Assembly: GCA_016207225.1 (NCBI GenBank)
Contig: JACQQB010000007.1
Coordinates: 1 to 10,318, forward strand
Origin: Microcaldota archaeon
Lineage (GTDB): Archaea > Micrarchaeota > Micrarchaeia > Burarchaeales > JACQQB01
DNA: 10,318 bases
Reading direction: 5' to 3'
How positions within the stretch are numbered: position 1 is the stretch's first letter; the number at the start of each line of letters is the position of its first letter. Below the pieces are notes generated by a model. The model saw nothing but the letters and a program-made list of their open reading frames with translations, made no database searches and was not told the origin of the DNA. A program made the translations under genes and the position numbers. Positions 1-6,616 of this stretch are shown here, piece by piece.

Positions 1-990
1 GTCATACCGACTGATAAAAAAATCCTCATAGAGTCGATAGAAAACTTAGTTTTGATTCACTCTTGCTTAGGGTCTTTGGGAAATGAGACACTGGCAAGGG
101 CAATTGCATCGGTTCTTACCTTAAGGTTGGGAACCAGTGTTAAAAGCAGAGCAGACCCTTACAGAATCCTGTTCGAGCTTCCCAGGCCAGTAGATCCGAA
201 TCAAATCAAAAATATTCTAGTTTCATTGCAAAACTTAGAAAGCTTGATAGAGAATAACCTGATCAACTCCTCACTATTCAAGTATAAATTAACTCACCAG
301 GCAAGAACTTTCGGCTTTATAGGAAAAGAAAATGCGCTTACTCAAAGAGTTCGGGGCTTTTTGGCCGAGACCATAATCCACAGGGAGACAATCAGGGAAA
401 TATTCCATACGTATTTGGATTTGCAAGCATGCAACGATTTTCTGGTTAGATTAAGAAAGAATGAGTGCAAGGTTGAAGTAATAATAGCTAATGAACCTAC
501 AATTCTGGGTCGTCAAGGCCTACTAAAAATAAGGGCTAGCGAGTTGATCTCGCCAATAGAGCCGCATTCTGAAATTCTTAAGGCTTTTAAGAAATCAATT
601 CTGGATAAAAGAGCTAGGTTCATTTGCACATACTGTAAAAAAATATTTTATGTAAAGATAGAAGGCTTGAGCAAGGCAATCACCTGCGAGCATTGTAAAA
701 GCAGTTTAGTTGCTTTGGTAGATAGACAGAAGCAGGTTGCAGTTTTACAAAAGAAGCGGGATAGATTAACTGAAGAAGAGAAGAAAGAGTATTATAACTT
801 GCAAAGAATTGCAAGTTTGGTTAATGCATATGGAAAAAAGGCTGTAGTTGCATTAAATGTCTATGGGGTAGGTACAGAAACTGCTGCAAGAGTCCTTCAA
901 AAATTGCACAGAGAAGATGATACATTTTTTATAGATCTTTTAGAAGCACAAAAGCAGTTTATAAGAACAAAAAAATATTGGAAGGCCTAA
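1..990 (+). CDS. lhr: Lhr-type ATP-dependent helicase, C-terminal part (5' end outside window)
   Basis: Only the last ~329 codons are present. The frame is open from base 1, so the TTG at 52 is not the start. Lhr proteins are superfamily 2 3'-to-5' DNA/RNA helicases implicated in archaeal DNA repair. The visible part lacks the RecA-like motor domains and matches the Lhr-specific C-terminal ('DEAD/H-associated') region. Landmarks are a stretch resembling 'vNetLarllsallt' near codons 27-40, 'DPYRI' near 52-56, an 'FKYKLTHQARTFGFI' segment near 93-107 and the ending 'FIRTKKYW', close to the usual Lhr terminus. Four cysteines in two CxxC pairs, 16 residues apart (codons at 625, 634, 685 and 694), form a likely zinc ribbon. 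Assignment is from remembered family sequence; the Lhr subfamily cannot be settled without the motor domains. Confidence 0.85.
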   Translation, partial: VIPTDKKILIESIENLVLIHSCLGSLGNETLARAIASVLTLRLGTSVKSRADPYRILFELPRPVDPNQIKNILVSLQNLESLIENNLINSSLFKYKLTHQARTFGFIGKENALTQRVRGFLAETIIHRETIREIFHTYLDLQACNDFLVRLRKNECKVEVIIANEPTILGRQGLLKIRASELISPIEPHSEILKAFKKSILDKRARFICTYCKKIFYVKIEGLSKAITCEHCKSSLVALVDRQKQVAVLQKKRDRLTEEEKKEYYNLQRIASLVNAYGKKAVVALNVYGVGTETAARVLQKLHREDDTFFIDLLEAQKQFIRTKKYWKA

Positions 991-994
991 AAAT
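987..994 (+). promoter_or_regulatory. weak TATA-like box for dtdA
   Basis: CTAAAAAT is centred about 25 nt before the dtdA ATG, the right distance for a leaderless archaeal transcript starting at or near the ATG. The pyrimidine-rich stretch between box and ATG has no SD-like purines, so a leaderless mRNA explains the start better than an SD. The box overlaps the lhr stop codon. The match is weak, and read-through from lhr is an alternative. Confidence 0.35.
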
Positions 995-1015
995 CTTCCT
1001 TTCCATATCCTACTC

Positions 1016-1804
1016 ATGCCAATAATCGTTTATTCCTCATTAGATCTAGCAGGAGTGAATATAACTAAACAGATTAAGGAGAAATATAAGTTCCAAAAGG
1101 TTGGAGAAGCTGGCTTGCCAACATGGGAATTATCGGGGATAAGGTTGATTGAAGTTGACGTTCCTCCACCAAATGCAGAGAATCTTGATTTTGAAACCGA
1201 TTACTATATCTTCGCAAGCAAGCACAAGAGTGAGAGCAAAAAGCCGGCCTTTACTGTCCATGCAGTAGGTAATTGGAATTCTGCAGATTATGGCGGCAAG
1301 CCAAAGAATATAGGTTATGTTTATCCAAGTAAGATGAAAATAGCATTGAATGAGGTTAAACGTTTAAGTGAAGGAAGATTTGACTGGGATGTTACGATGG
1401 AAGCTACACACCATGGTCCAGATGTCAAAAAACCGCTCCTTTTTGTAGAGCTTGGAAGCACAGAAAACGAATGGAAAAATGAGGAAGCTGCAGAAATCGT
1501 TGCAGATGCCATCATGTCAACTATTGGGAGTGAACATAGATACAAAACTGCATTTGCCATTGGCGGGTCCCACTATGCCCCAAGTTTCAATAGACTCATG
1601 TTTGAGAAGGATTATGCTGTAGGCCACATACTACCAAAATATCACATAGAGAATACAAGTTTTGAGCTATTCCAGCAAGGGATTGAAAAATCATGTGAGA
1701 AGATAAGCAGAGTTATACTGGACTGGAAAGGAATGAACAAAGAACAGCGAGAATTAATCTTGAAGTATGTTGCGGATTTAGGAATTGATTATGAAAAAAT
1801 ATGA
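1016..1804 (+). CDS. dtdA: D-aminoacyl-tRNA deacylase, archaeal type (DTD2)
   Basis: Hydrolyses the ester bond of D-amino acids mischarged on tRNA (D-Tyr-tRNA, for example), recycling tRNA and keeping D-residues out of proteins. It is a cytosolic, zinc-dependent enzyme of the archaeal/plant DTD2 (GEK1) family, unrelated to bacterial DTD. The 262-residue length is near the archaeal norm. Family motifs seen are FASKHKS (66-72), HAVGNW (82-87), THHGP (131-135), the strongly conserved KPLLFVELGSTENEW (139-153), GGSHYAP (183-189) and VGHILPKYH (202-210). These His-rich motifs probably form the metal and active site. The ATG follows the lhr stop by 25 nt with no SD in between. The gene is convergent with htpX, 30 nt away, with no obvious hairpin terminator between. 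Confidence 0.93.
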   Translation: MPIIVYSSLDLAGVNITKQIKEKYKFQKVGEAGLPTWELSGIRLIEVDVPPPNAENLDFETDYYIFASKHKSESKKPAFTVHAVGNWNSADYGGKPKNIGYVYPSKMKIALNEVKRLSEGRFDWDVTMEATHHGPDVKKPLLFVELGSTENEWKNEEAAEIVADAIMSTIGSEHRYKTAFAIGGSHYAPSFNRLMFEKDYAVGHILPKYHIENTSFELFQQGIEKSCEKISRVILDWKGMNKEQRELILKYVADLGIDYEKI

Positions 1805-1834
1805 TCCATAAGACCTATTGGACAATGATCTTGT

Positions 1835-2713
1835 CTACATCCCACGCAATATTTTGATTCTATCCTGCATTGGAGGGTGTGTTGAGAAAAGGCCATTTAT
1901 CAAGCTGGATTTAAATGGATTGGAGATGTACAGGTGTGCGGTAGCTTCGCTTACGTTTTTTAGCTTATTCGTACTTTGGGATATTTTCTCAAGCGCGCTG
2001 GCAAGACCCTCTGGATATCTAGTAAGCAGTGCACCATTTGCATCCGCAAGGTACTCCCGTTTCCTTGATATTGCCAATTTAATCAACTGGGCAAATATTG
2101 GGGAAAGAATGAGCATAACCAAAAAAATCAGAAGGATTATTCCCCCACCACCTTTGCCGCGGTCATCTCTTCTTCCAAAAACAAAAGCCCTAAGGCCGAT
2201 ATCGGCTAGAATAGTAACAACACCTGCCAAAACAACTGCAAGTGTCATCAGCCTAGTATCATAATTCTTGATGTGGGACATCTCATGTGCAATTACCCCT
2301 TCCAATTCCTGCCTATTCATTATTTTTAATAAGCCAGTAGTTACGGCTACAGCTCCATGCTGCGGATCCCTGCCAGTGGCAAACGCATTAGGGGCAGGAT
2401 CTTCAATGACATACGCTTTGGGTACTGGAATCCCTGCAGCTATGCTAAGGCCGTCTATAGTGTTAAATAGGTATGGATATTCTTCCTTTTTAACTGGTTT
2501 AGCACCTGTGATTCTCAACACTATCTGGTCACTGTAATAATAACTGCCTACGGTATAAAACATAGACAAAACAACAGCTAGGATAAGGCCAAAATAACCC
2601 AGCCCGGTTAACTCACCAAAAACATAGCCTATTATTGCCACAAATATCAAAAATCCAATGATGAGCAATACAGACTTTAGCTTATTGGTGTTTATGGCAC
2701 TGTAAATGTTCAT
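1835..2713 (-). CDS. htpX: HtpX-family membrane zinc metalloprotease (M48)
   Basis: Integral membrane endopeptidase thought to degrade misfolded or damaged membrane proteins. The protein has 292 residues, the usual size. Two hydrophobic helices lie at about 14-33 and 38-58, and two more at about 155-178 and 191-212. The zinc-binding HEMSH motif is at 143-147, inside 'ELEGVIAHEMSHIKNYD'. The third ligand is probably E220 in 'SRKREYLADA', and the C-terminal 'STHPP' is also typical. All catalytic residues are present. A glycine-rich, charged loop (about 180-191, GRRDDRGKGGGG) links helices 3 and 4. It starts 12 nt after the lemA stop, with AAGGT just before the ATG, so the two are almost certainly co-transcribed. 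A LemA-HtpX pair is widely seen in bacteria and archaea. Confidence 0.95.
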   Translation of the reverse strand: MNIYSAINTNKLKSVLLIIGFLIFVAIIGYVFGELTGLGYFGLILAVVLSMFYTVGSYYYSDQIVLRITGAKPVKKEEYPYLFNTIDGLSIAAGIPVPKAYVIEDPAPNAFATGRDPQHGAVAVTTGLLKIMNRQELEGVIAHEMSHIKNYDTRLMTLAVVLAGVVTILADIGLRAFVFGRRDDRGKGGGGIILLIFLVMLILSPIFAQLIKLAISRKREYLADANGALLTRYPEGLASALEKISQSTNKLKNVSEATAHLYISNPFKSSLINGLFSTHPPMQDRIKILRGM

Positions 2714-2725
2714 TCAGACCTTCTC

Positions 2726-3277
2726 TCAGAACTTAACTTTTACAGGTTCTCTTGCCGCTTCTTCAATCTGGAAATAGTCTTTCATCCTAAAACCAAATAA
2801 CCCTGCAAAAATGTTGGACGGAAAAGCCTGTGTTTTTATATTGTATTCCATGACATTATCATTGTAAAACTGTCTTGCATACGCTATTTTACTCTCAACA
2901 CCTGACAATTCCTCTTGAAGCATTAGGAAATTCTGGTTCGCCTTTAGTTCTGGATATGCTTCTGCAACTGCGAATAAACTTTTCAATGCACCAGTTAGCA
3001 TGTTGTTTGCTTCTGCCTTATCGTGAACTGTCCCGGCACTCATCATCTGTGTTCTTGCCTTTGTAACCATTTCGAAAGTTTCCTTCTCATGCTTTGCATA
3101 GCCTTTTACTGTTTCGACTAAGTTTGGTATCAAGTCAAACCTTTTTTTGAGCTGAACATCAATCTGGGACCAGGCATTCTCTATCCTGCTCTTTAAAGTC
3201 ACGAGAGAATTGTAGATAAACACTATGTAGACTAGCAGTAACAGAATGACTACAGCTGCGATTATTAACAGAACCAT
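2726..3277 (-). CDS. lemA: LemA family membrane-anchored protein
   Basis: A 183-residue protein with one N-terminal transmembrane helix (about 2-22) followed by an alpha-helical domain facing one side of the membrane. Family hallmarks are '[31 protein letters not shown]' spread over about 34-64, and '[31 protein letters not shown]' further on, followed by '[12 protein letters not shown]'. The biochemical role of LemA is not established; it recurs next to HtpX. The frame stays open upstream to 3574, but the true start is the ATG at 3277. It directly precedes the anchor helix, has GGTG 5 nt upstream and gives the normal family length. The upstream extension overlaps the divergent gene and is Pro/Ser-rich without family similarity. 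First gene of the lemA-htpX operon. Confidence 0.95.
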   Translation of the reverse strand: MVLLIIAAVVILLLLVYIVFIYNSLVTLKSRIENAWSQIDVQLKKRFDLIPNLVETVKGYAKHEKETFEMVTKARTQMMSAGTVHDKAEANNMLTGALKSLFAVAEAYPELKANQNFLMLQEELSGVESKIAYARQFYNDNVMEYNIKTQAFPSNIFAGLFGFRMKDYFQIEEAAREPVKVKF

Positions 3278-3282
3278 GATAA

Positions 3283-3289
3283 CACCACC
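3283..3289 (-). promoter_or_regulatory. ribosome binding site of lemA
   Basis: On the minus strand GGTGGTG precedes the ATG at 3277, with the second GGTG separated by exactly 5 nt. It can pair with the usual archaeal 16S 3' end (CACCTCC) and decides the start against the overlong open frame. Confidence 0.65.
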
Positions 3290-3295
3290 ATCATG

Positions 3296-3319
3296 TTTAT
3301 ATAGGAATAAAAATATAAA
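3296..3319. promoter_or_regulatory. divergent promoter region, lemA-htpX / 80-aa gene
   Basis: Two TATA-like boxes lie in the 49-nt gap. TTTATATA at 3296-3303 is centred about 27 nt before the ATG at 3327 on the plus strand, consistent with a leaderless message. On the minus strand TTTATATT at 3319-3312 would place a lemA transcription start near 3289, giving a leader of about 12 nt that just includes the GGTG site. If so, the two promoters are interleaved and may interfere with each other. Inferred from spacing and composition only. Confidence 0.5.
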
Positions 3320-3326
3320 TAAATGC

Positions 3327-3569
3327 ATGGGAGAGATGAATTTTATCGGTGGAGGCCTCTTAACAATAGGCACAGCATTGACAGTAGGGTCATTTTTTAC
3401 TAAATACACGATGTTCCAAGCAGCTAGAGAGCTTGCTGCAGGTCTAGGAAGGTCAACTCCACAAATTATAAGTCCAGTCAATCCATTTGGGCTAGCCCCA
3501 GGAATAATGCTAGGTGCAGGTTTAGTAGGTATAGTCGGAGGCACCGCAGCACTGCTTTTTAATGAATGA
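3327..3569 (+). CDS. small hypothetical two-helix membrane protein (80 aa)
   Basis: Not recognised as any named family. The 80-residue product has two glycine-rich hydrophobic segments (about 5-23 and 58-78) joined by a polar loop with K26, R34 and R42, suggesting a helical hairpin. It looks real because it ends 1 nt before the convergent lipoprotein stop, has a plausible leaderless promoter, has good membrane-helix character, and otherwise leaves a ~250-nt hole in a tightly packed region. The opposite-strand reading here is merely an upstream extension of the lemA frame. An alternative start is the ATG at 3336, nine bases in, preceded by GGGAGAG but with too short a spacer. It is divergent from lemA-htpX, so a related envelope role is possible but unproven. 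Confidence 0.6.
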   Translation: MGEMNFIGGGLLTIGTALTVGSFFTKYTMFQAARELAAGLGRSTPQIISPVNPFGLAPGIMLGAGLVGIVGGTAALLFNE

Positions 3570-3575
3570 TTCATT
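3561..3575. repeat. palindrome spanning two convergent stop codons
   Basis: AATGAATGATTCATT is a perfect inverted repeat with 7-nt arms around a central G. It contains the TGA stop of the 80-aa gene (3567-3569) and, on the other strand, the TGA stop of the lipoprotein (3573-3571), with one base between. A run of five T precedes it on the plus strand. The arms are AT-rich with almost no loop, so it is not a convincing hairpin terminator. It may be a by-product of opposed stop codons. Confidence 0.45.
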
Positions 3576-4644
3576 CTGTTTGATTGGGTATTTCATAATC
3601 CGAGTAGTTGTAATCCTCATAGTTCTCCGGATATTCATAGTAGTCCGAGTAATTACTCTCAGTATAGTTGTATTCAGGATAATTGTAGTCATCTATCGGC
3701 TCAGGTTGTAAACTTTTCAACTCTTTCCCTAATTCCTCTAACTCCTTTGTAGTAGTGGCTAATCTAAGTATGACTACACTACCCTCTGAACTCAATTTGA
3801 CATTTGTTAACAATCTCTCGCTTACACTGCCTGATTTAGTATAGCCTTTTGCTAATTTTATGAATCCATCAAAAGTTTCCTTAGCCTTTTCAGCAGAAGT
3901 TGAGTCGATAAAGTTAAGTGCGGCTTGCGCATCTACATTCACGCCGTTTTTATCTACTGCTAATGCTACAGCATTTGATTTGCCCAGTATCTGATCAGTT
4001 CCAGAAGGATTCTCAGTGGCTGGAGGAATCCTCATTGCGGCTAAAAACATTGCATTTGGATTGACCTTGGAAATTACAGTATTTATATTGGGGTCATTTA
4101 AAGCCTGTTTTTTGCTTTTGAACACATCAATAACATCCCTTACAGATTCTTTGGTTCCAAAGACTGCTGTGTTCTGATCCAAGAATGCAACAGAAGTTGT
4201 CCTCTCGTACTTGTCTTGTGTCGTATAAATCTGAACTCCCTCATAAGTTTCCTCTGTGAATTTTTGTTTTTCCTTGATCTTACTTGCAACTAAGTCTTTG
4301 TTAAAAGATCCCTTGACTATTATTCCCATATAGGGTTCTACTTTAGAGTTCTCAGAGGATTTGAAAAAAATAAGCATTGTCTGGAATGTCCTTGGGTCAA
4401 ATCCTGTTTCTTTGGTTACGTTTTGCAATTCACTTTCGATGTCTTTCCCACTGCTTTCTTTAATGGATTTTTTGAAATCTTCATCCTGAAGTATTTTTGT
4501 TATCTGAATTATTGCATAGCCTTCTGCTTTGTCAGGTACTAACTTGGTTATGTCGGCTATGCTTGGACCACCGATACCAGGAATGTTAACACAACCTAAA
4601 ATTAATATTGAGAATATAGATAAGAACAAAAGATAGTTTTTCAC
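3571..4644 (-). CDS. predicted lipoprotein with Tyr/Asn-rich repetitive C-terminal tail
   Basis: 357 residues from a GTG start. The N-terminus [18 protein letters not shown] is a lipoprotein-type signal: a basic start, a hydrophobic core, then lipobox ILGC with the acceptor Cys at 18. The mature part should be anchored outside the membrane. The body (about 30-300) mixes alpha and beta, starting '[18 protein letters not shown]' and ending in a helix rich in Glu and Lys. It faintly recalls secreted proteins annotated DUF3352, but I cannot confirm that and assign no function. The last ~38 residues are low-complexity and acidic, 12 of them Tyr, with pentapeptide periodicity and four N-X-S/T sequons. 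The frame extends to a GTG at 4665, but the start at 4644 is preferred: AGAGGTGG precedes it and the signal peptide then starts properly. Divergent from nadM, tail-to-tail with the 80-aa gene. Confidence 0.85.
   Translation of the reverse strand: MKNYLLFLSIFSILILGCVNIPGIGGPSIADITKLVPDKAEGYAIIQITKILQDEDFKKSIKESSGKDIESELQNVTKETGFDPRTFQTMLIFFKSSENSKVEPYMGIIVKGSFNKDLVASKIKEKQKFTEETYEGVQIYTTQDKYERTTSVAFLDQNTAVFGTKESVRDVIDVFKSKKQALNDPNINTVISKVNPNAMFLAAMRIPPATENPSGTDQILGKSNAVALAVDKNGVNVDAQAALNFIDSTSAEKAKETFDGFIKLAKGYTKSGSVSERLLTNVKLSSEGSVVILRLATTTKELEELGKELKSLQPEPIDDYNYPEYNYTESNYSDYYEYPENYEDYNYSDYEIPNQTE
3598..3687 (-). repeat. six degenerate 15-bp units encoding Tyr-rich pentapeptides
   Basis: Residues 320-349 of the lipoprotein read in fives as [30 protein letters not shown]; the consensus is Y-N-Y-x-E/D. 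The DNA repeats with the same 15-base period, e.g. similar 'gagta-gttgtaat' blocks on the plus strand. A short tail with a further NQT sequon follows. The periodicity suggests growth by slippage followed by divergence. Confidence 0.75.
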
Positions 4645-4648
4645 AACT

Positions 4649-4656
4649 CCACCTCT
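4649..4656 (-). promoter_or_regulatory. ribosome binding site of the lipoprotein gene
   Basis: On the minus strand AGAGGTGG precedes the GTG at 4644; its GGTG core (4653-4650) is 5 nt from the start codon, the same spacing as at lemA and at 5261. It decides the start against the GTG at 4665. Confidence 0.7.
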
Positions 4657-4680
4657 AATATTCACTTTAAGAATGAAAGA

Positions 4681-4697
4681 ATATAAAGGTTTTTATA
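4681..4697. promoter_or_regulatory. divergent promoter region, lipoprotein / nadM
   Basis: TTTTTATA at 4690-4697 is centred about 28 nt before the nadM ATG (4722), fitting a leaderless nadM message. The only purine-rich motif near that ATG (GGTAAGG at 4714-4720) is one base away, too close for a normal SD. On the minus strand the same box reads TATAAAAA and could give a ~23-nt leader for the lipoprotein gene. A second minus-strand box, CTTTATAT at 4688-4681, would give a ~14-nt leader. Confidence 0.55.
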
Positions 4698-4721
4698 CTG
4701 AGCTAGGAATAATGGTAAGGT

Positions 4722-5234
4722 ATGATAGGTTTACTTGTTGGTAGGTTTCAGCCTTTTCACAATGGGCATTTGAAAGCTATTGAATGGGCGATGAAAAAAT
4801 GTTCTAGACTAATAATTCTAGTTGGCAGTTCACAGAAATGCTATGAATTAGAAAACCCCTTTACAGTTGGAGAAAGAATAGAAATGATTCAGAGGGTCCT
4901 GGAAAAGCGAGGGATGAATAACTGCATGCTTCTTTCAGTTCCGGACATACAGAACAATGCATTGTGGGTTGCCCACGTGAACTCCTTAGTACCCAGATAT
5001 GATGTTGTTTTTACAAACAATCCGTTGGCTAAAAGACTTTTCAAGGATTCTGGAAAAAAGGTTATTGAATTCCCTATGATGGATAGGTTGGAGAATGAAG
5101 GTACTAAAATAAGAAAGTCGATGCTTAAAGACAACAAATGGCAGAGTTTAGTTCCAGAAGAAGTTAAAACCTTTGTTTTAGAAATAAAAAGTATAGAAAG
5201 ACTCAAAGAGATTATAAATAAGGACATAGTATAA
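4722..5234 (+). CDS. nadM: nicotinamide-nucleotide adenylyltransferase, archaeal type
   Basis: Transfers AMP from ATP to NMN (or nicotinate mononucleotide), making NAD or its deamido form; the central step of cytosolic NAD synthesis. The 170-residue length is typical of archaeal NadM. The nucleotidyltransferase signature GRFQPFHNGH at 7-16 holds the H13-x-x-H16 pair that binds the ATP phosphates. NPFTVGERIEMI (45-56) is a further family motif. The second ATP-binding motif, normally SGTxIR, reads EGTKIR at 126-131: Gly, Thr and the Ile-Arg pair are kept but Ser is replaced by Glu. The start is well placed because residues 2-9 form the first beta strand and GRF motif. The next gene follows after 26 nt on the same strand and is probably co-transcribed. 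Confidence 0.93.
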   Translation: MIGLLVGRFQPFHNGHLKAIEWAMKKCSRLIILVGSSQKCYELENPFTVGERIEMIQRVLEKRGMNNCMLLSVPDIQNNALWVAHVNSLVPRYDVVFTNNPLAKRLFKDSGKKVIEFPMMDRLENEGTKIRKSMLKDNKWQSLVPEEVKTFVLEIKSIERLKEIINKDIV

Positions 5235-5251
5235 GACTTAGTGAATCATGA

Positions 5252-5255
5252 GGTG
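5252..5255 (+). promoter_or_regulatory. ribosome binding site deciding the GTG start at 5261
   Basis: GGTG, inside GAGGTGAT, lies 5 nt before GTG 5261. Relative to the alternative ATG at 5258 the spacer would be only 2 nt. The preferred spacing matches lemA and the lipoprotein gene. Confidence 0.6.
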
Positions 5256-5260
5256 ATATG

Positions 5261-5935
5261 GTGCCTGAAGAAAAAAAAGATATATCCAATGTTCCAAGTG
5301 CATTAAGAAGACCAGTGTTTGTTTCGTCCCCTACAACTGCCCAACCACAGCAACAAGCACAGGCTAGGCCACCGACAATGGTTACTCCCCCACCTCAAAG
5401 ACCACAAGAAACAAGAGTATCTTCAGGAGGCGGTAGTTTATTGATAACTGGCATATCTGTATTGGCTGTTCTACTCGCAATACTGTCTCTTTTGCTTGCT
5501 AGTTTTACAACACTAAGCTATTTTGGCATGAAAGGCGAAGTAAAGGCAATTTCAGAAGATTTGAAAAAAATAAGGGATACAAAAACTTCTATAAACACGC
5601 CTTTGCAAGGAACAGTAGTAATAGATAGGGAGTTAGAGGCAAGTGAAGCATTACCAAGTACATTGACATTTCCGGTCAAATTTACGCTAATTATCAATGA
5701 TACGGTTTCTATGGTAGTACCTGGCCAGGGTGTTAGACCAGTACCGATCTACAAGGAAATTCCGGTGGAACAAGTTGTAACAATAGATTTTGCAAAAGCA
5801 GGCAAAGGAAAGCAGATAGTCCTTAGAACAAGCATACCTATAGATACAACAGTATCAGCAAAAGTAAGTGGAAATGACCTATGGAAGACTGAATTGAATG
5901 ACATAATAACAAGATTAGAAAAAATAGGCAGTTAA
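5261..5935 (+). CDS. hypothetical single-pass membrane protein with Pro/Gln-rich N-terminus
   Basis: Not recognised. About 224 residues from GTG 5261 (225 if ATG 5258 is used). In order: a charged N-terminus; a disordered Pro/Gln/Thr-rich stretch (about 20-52) with repeated basic residues; a glycine hinge; one long hydrophobic helix (about 60-90); a short amphipathic, probably coiled segment (about 92-108); and a soluble C-terminal domain rich in beta-strand residues with two 'IPV/IPI' strands. The positive charges before the helix predict N-terminus inside and C-terminal domain outside. It has no cysteine and no visible catalytic motif. It follows nadM closely, probably as an operon, but nothing ties it to NAD metabolism. 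Its TAA overlaps the TAA of convergent dph6 within a shared TTAA. Confidence 0.85.
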   Translation: MPEEKKDISNVPSALRRPVFVSSPTTAQPQQQAQARPPTMVTPPPQRPQETRVSSGGGSLLITGISVLAVLLAILSLLLASFTTLSYFGMKGEVKAISEDLKKIRDTKTSINTPLQGTVVIDRELEASEALPSTLTFPVKFTLIINDTVSMVVPGQGVRPVPIYKEIPVEQVVTIDFAKAGKGKQIVLRTSIPIDTTVSAKVSGNDLWKTELNDIITRLEKIGS

Positions 5936-6585
5936 GCAAGCTCAGCTTCCTTAATCAGGTAGCTTCCACTTGAGCCTTTGAAATTCTTAACTGCATTATT
6001 TATTTTTATTTTTTTATTGAAAATAGGTGAGTTTAAAACAAATGTCTCTGCCTCTCCGCCTTCAAACACTATGTTTATTCCCTTGATTTTTCTAAGCTCG
6101 TTGTATGCTTGCATATCGATTAGCCTGCCAAGCCATTTTTCATCCAGGCCCTCTGCAGAAACAGCTGTAATTATGAATTCAAACCCCTGCTCTATCATTT
6201 CCTCTAGAAGTTTTTCCTGCTTTTTGTGCCAGAGCGGAGCGAAGTTCTTAATTCCTAGCTCATAGGTTATCCTGTCCAACTGTTCTTTCTGGTACTCGCT
6301 GGCTATTGCACCACTCACTATGCCGTCAATTTTTAAACTGCTCAGGAGACTCTTTAAATCTTCAATCTCCTGTGTTTTGTCCCCATGTGATTTGCCAAAT
6401 ATCAGTGGCAATTGCATTGCTTCTGCCTGTAAGTTGCACCAGTTGACATTAGGGTGATGAAACATGTAGGAGTTTTCCATTGGCAAGATGGAGATTAAGG
6501 TATAAACCTCCCAGCCTTGGTTTAATGCCCATGCTATGGAGTATGTGCTATCCTTGCCACCTGAGAATAAACATGCTACTTTCAT
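5932..6585 (-). CDS. dph6: diphthine--ammonia ligase
   Basis: Catalyses the last step of diphthamide synthesis on the elongation factor EF-2 histidine: ATP-dependent amidation of diphthine with ammonium. It belongs to the ATP-pyrophosphatase (PP-loop) family. The PP-loop SGGKDS is at 8-13. Dph6-specific motifs are SGAIASEYQ (91-99), APLWH (116-120), 'GFEFIITAVSAEGLDEKWLG' (134-153) and EGGEAET (175-181). The 217-residue length is normal for a stand-alone archaeal enzyme; it lacks the C-terminal RidA-like domains of yeast Dph6. The ATG at 6585 places the PP-loop in the expected position. No SD precedes it, and a TATA box sits about 26 nt upstream, so the message is probably leaderless. Divergent from smc. 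Confidence 0.94.
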   Translation of the reverse strand: MKVACLFSGGKDSTYSIAWALNQGWEVYTLISILPMENSYMFHHPNVNWCNLQAEAMQLPLIFGKSHGDKTQEIEDLKSLLSSLKIDGIVSGAIASEYQKEQLDRITYELGIKNFAPLWHKKQEKLLEEMIEQGFEFIITAVSAEGLDEKWLGRLIDMQAYNELRKIKGINIVFEGGEAETFVLNSPIFNKKIKINNAVKNFKGSSGSYLIKEAELA

Positions 6586-6606
6586 GATAAGGTTAATGGG
6601 AGTAAA

Positions 6607-6616
6607 TTTTTATATC
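6607..6616. promoter_or_regulatory. shared TATA box between dph6 and smc
   Basis: On the minus strand GATATAAAAA is centred 25-26 nt before the dph6 ATG, ideal for a leaderless dph6 mRNA. On the plus strand the same bases read TTTTTATATC and would start smc near 6637, leaving a leader of about 17 nt. A weaker box, CCTATACA at 6623-6630, could instead give a nearly leaderless smc transcript. The octamer TTTTTATA is identical to the one before nadM. Confidence 0.55.

Noticed and set aside
995..1008. T/C-rich run after lhr as a terminator
   Set aside because: Only short T runs interrupted by C; not distinguishable from the pyrimidine-rich leader of dtdA.
1818..2264. Plus-strand open frames antisense to htpX
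   Set aside because: Shadow frames of a well-recognised M48 protease gene; no plausible protein features.
3278..3574. N-terminal extension of lemA up to an ATG at 3574
   Set aside because: It precedes the anchor helix with ~100 Pro/Ser-rich residues unlike any LemA, overlaps the better-looking plus-strand gene, and a GGTG site marks the ATG at 3277.
3598..3687. 15-bp periodic repeats as a CRISPR or regulatory iteron array
   Set aside because: Contiguous, degenerate, without spacers, and in frame with a pentapeptide repeat inside a coding region.
4645..4665. Upstream GTG at 4665 as start of the lipoprotein
   Set aside because: It would translate through the ribosome site AGAGGTGG and add residues before a proper signal peptide.
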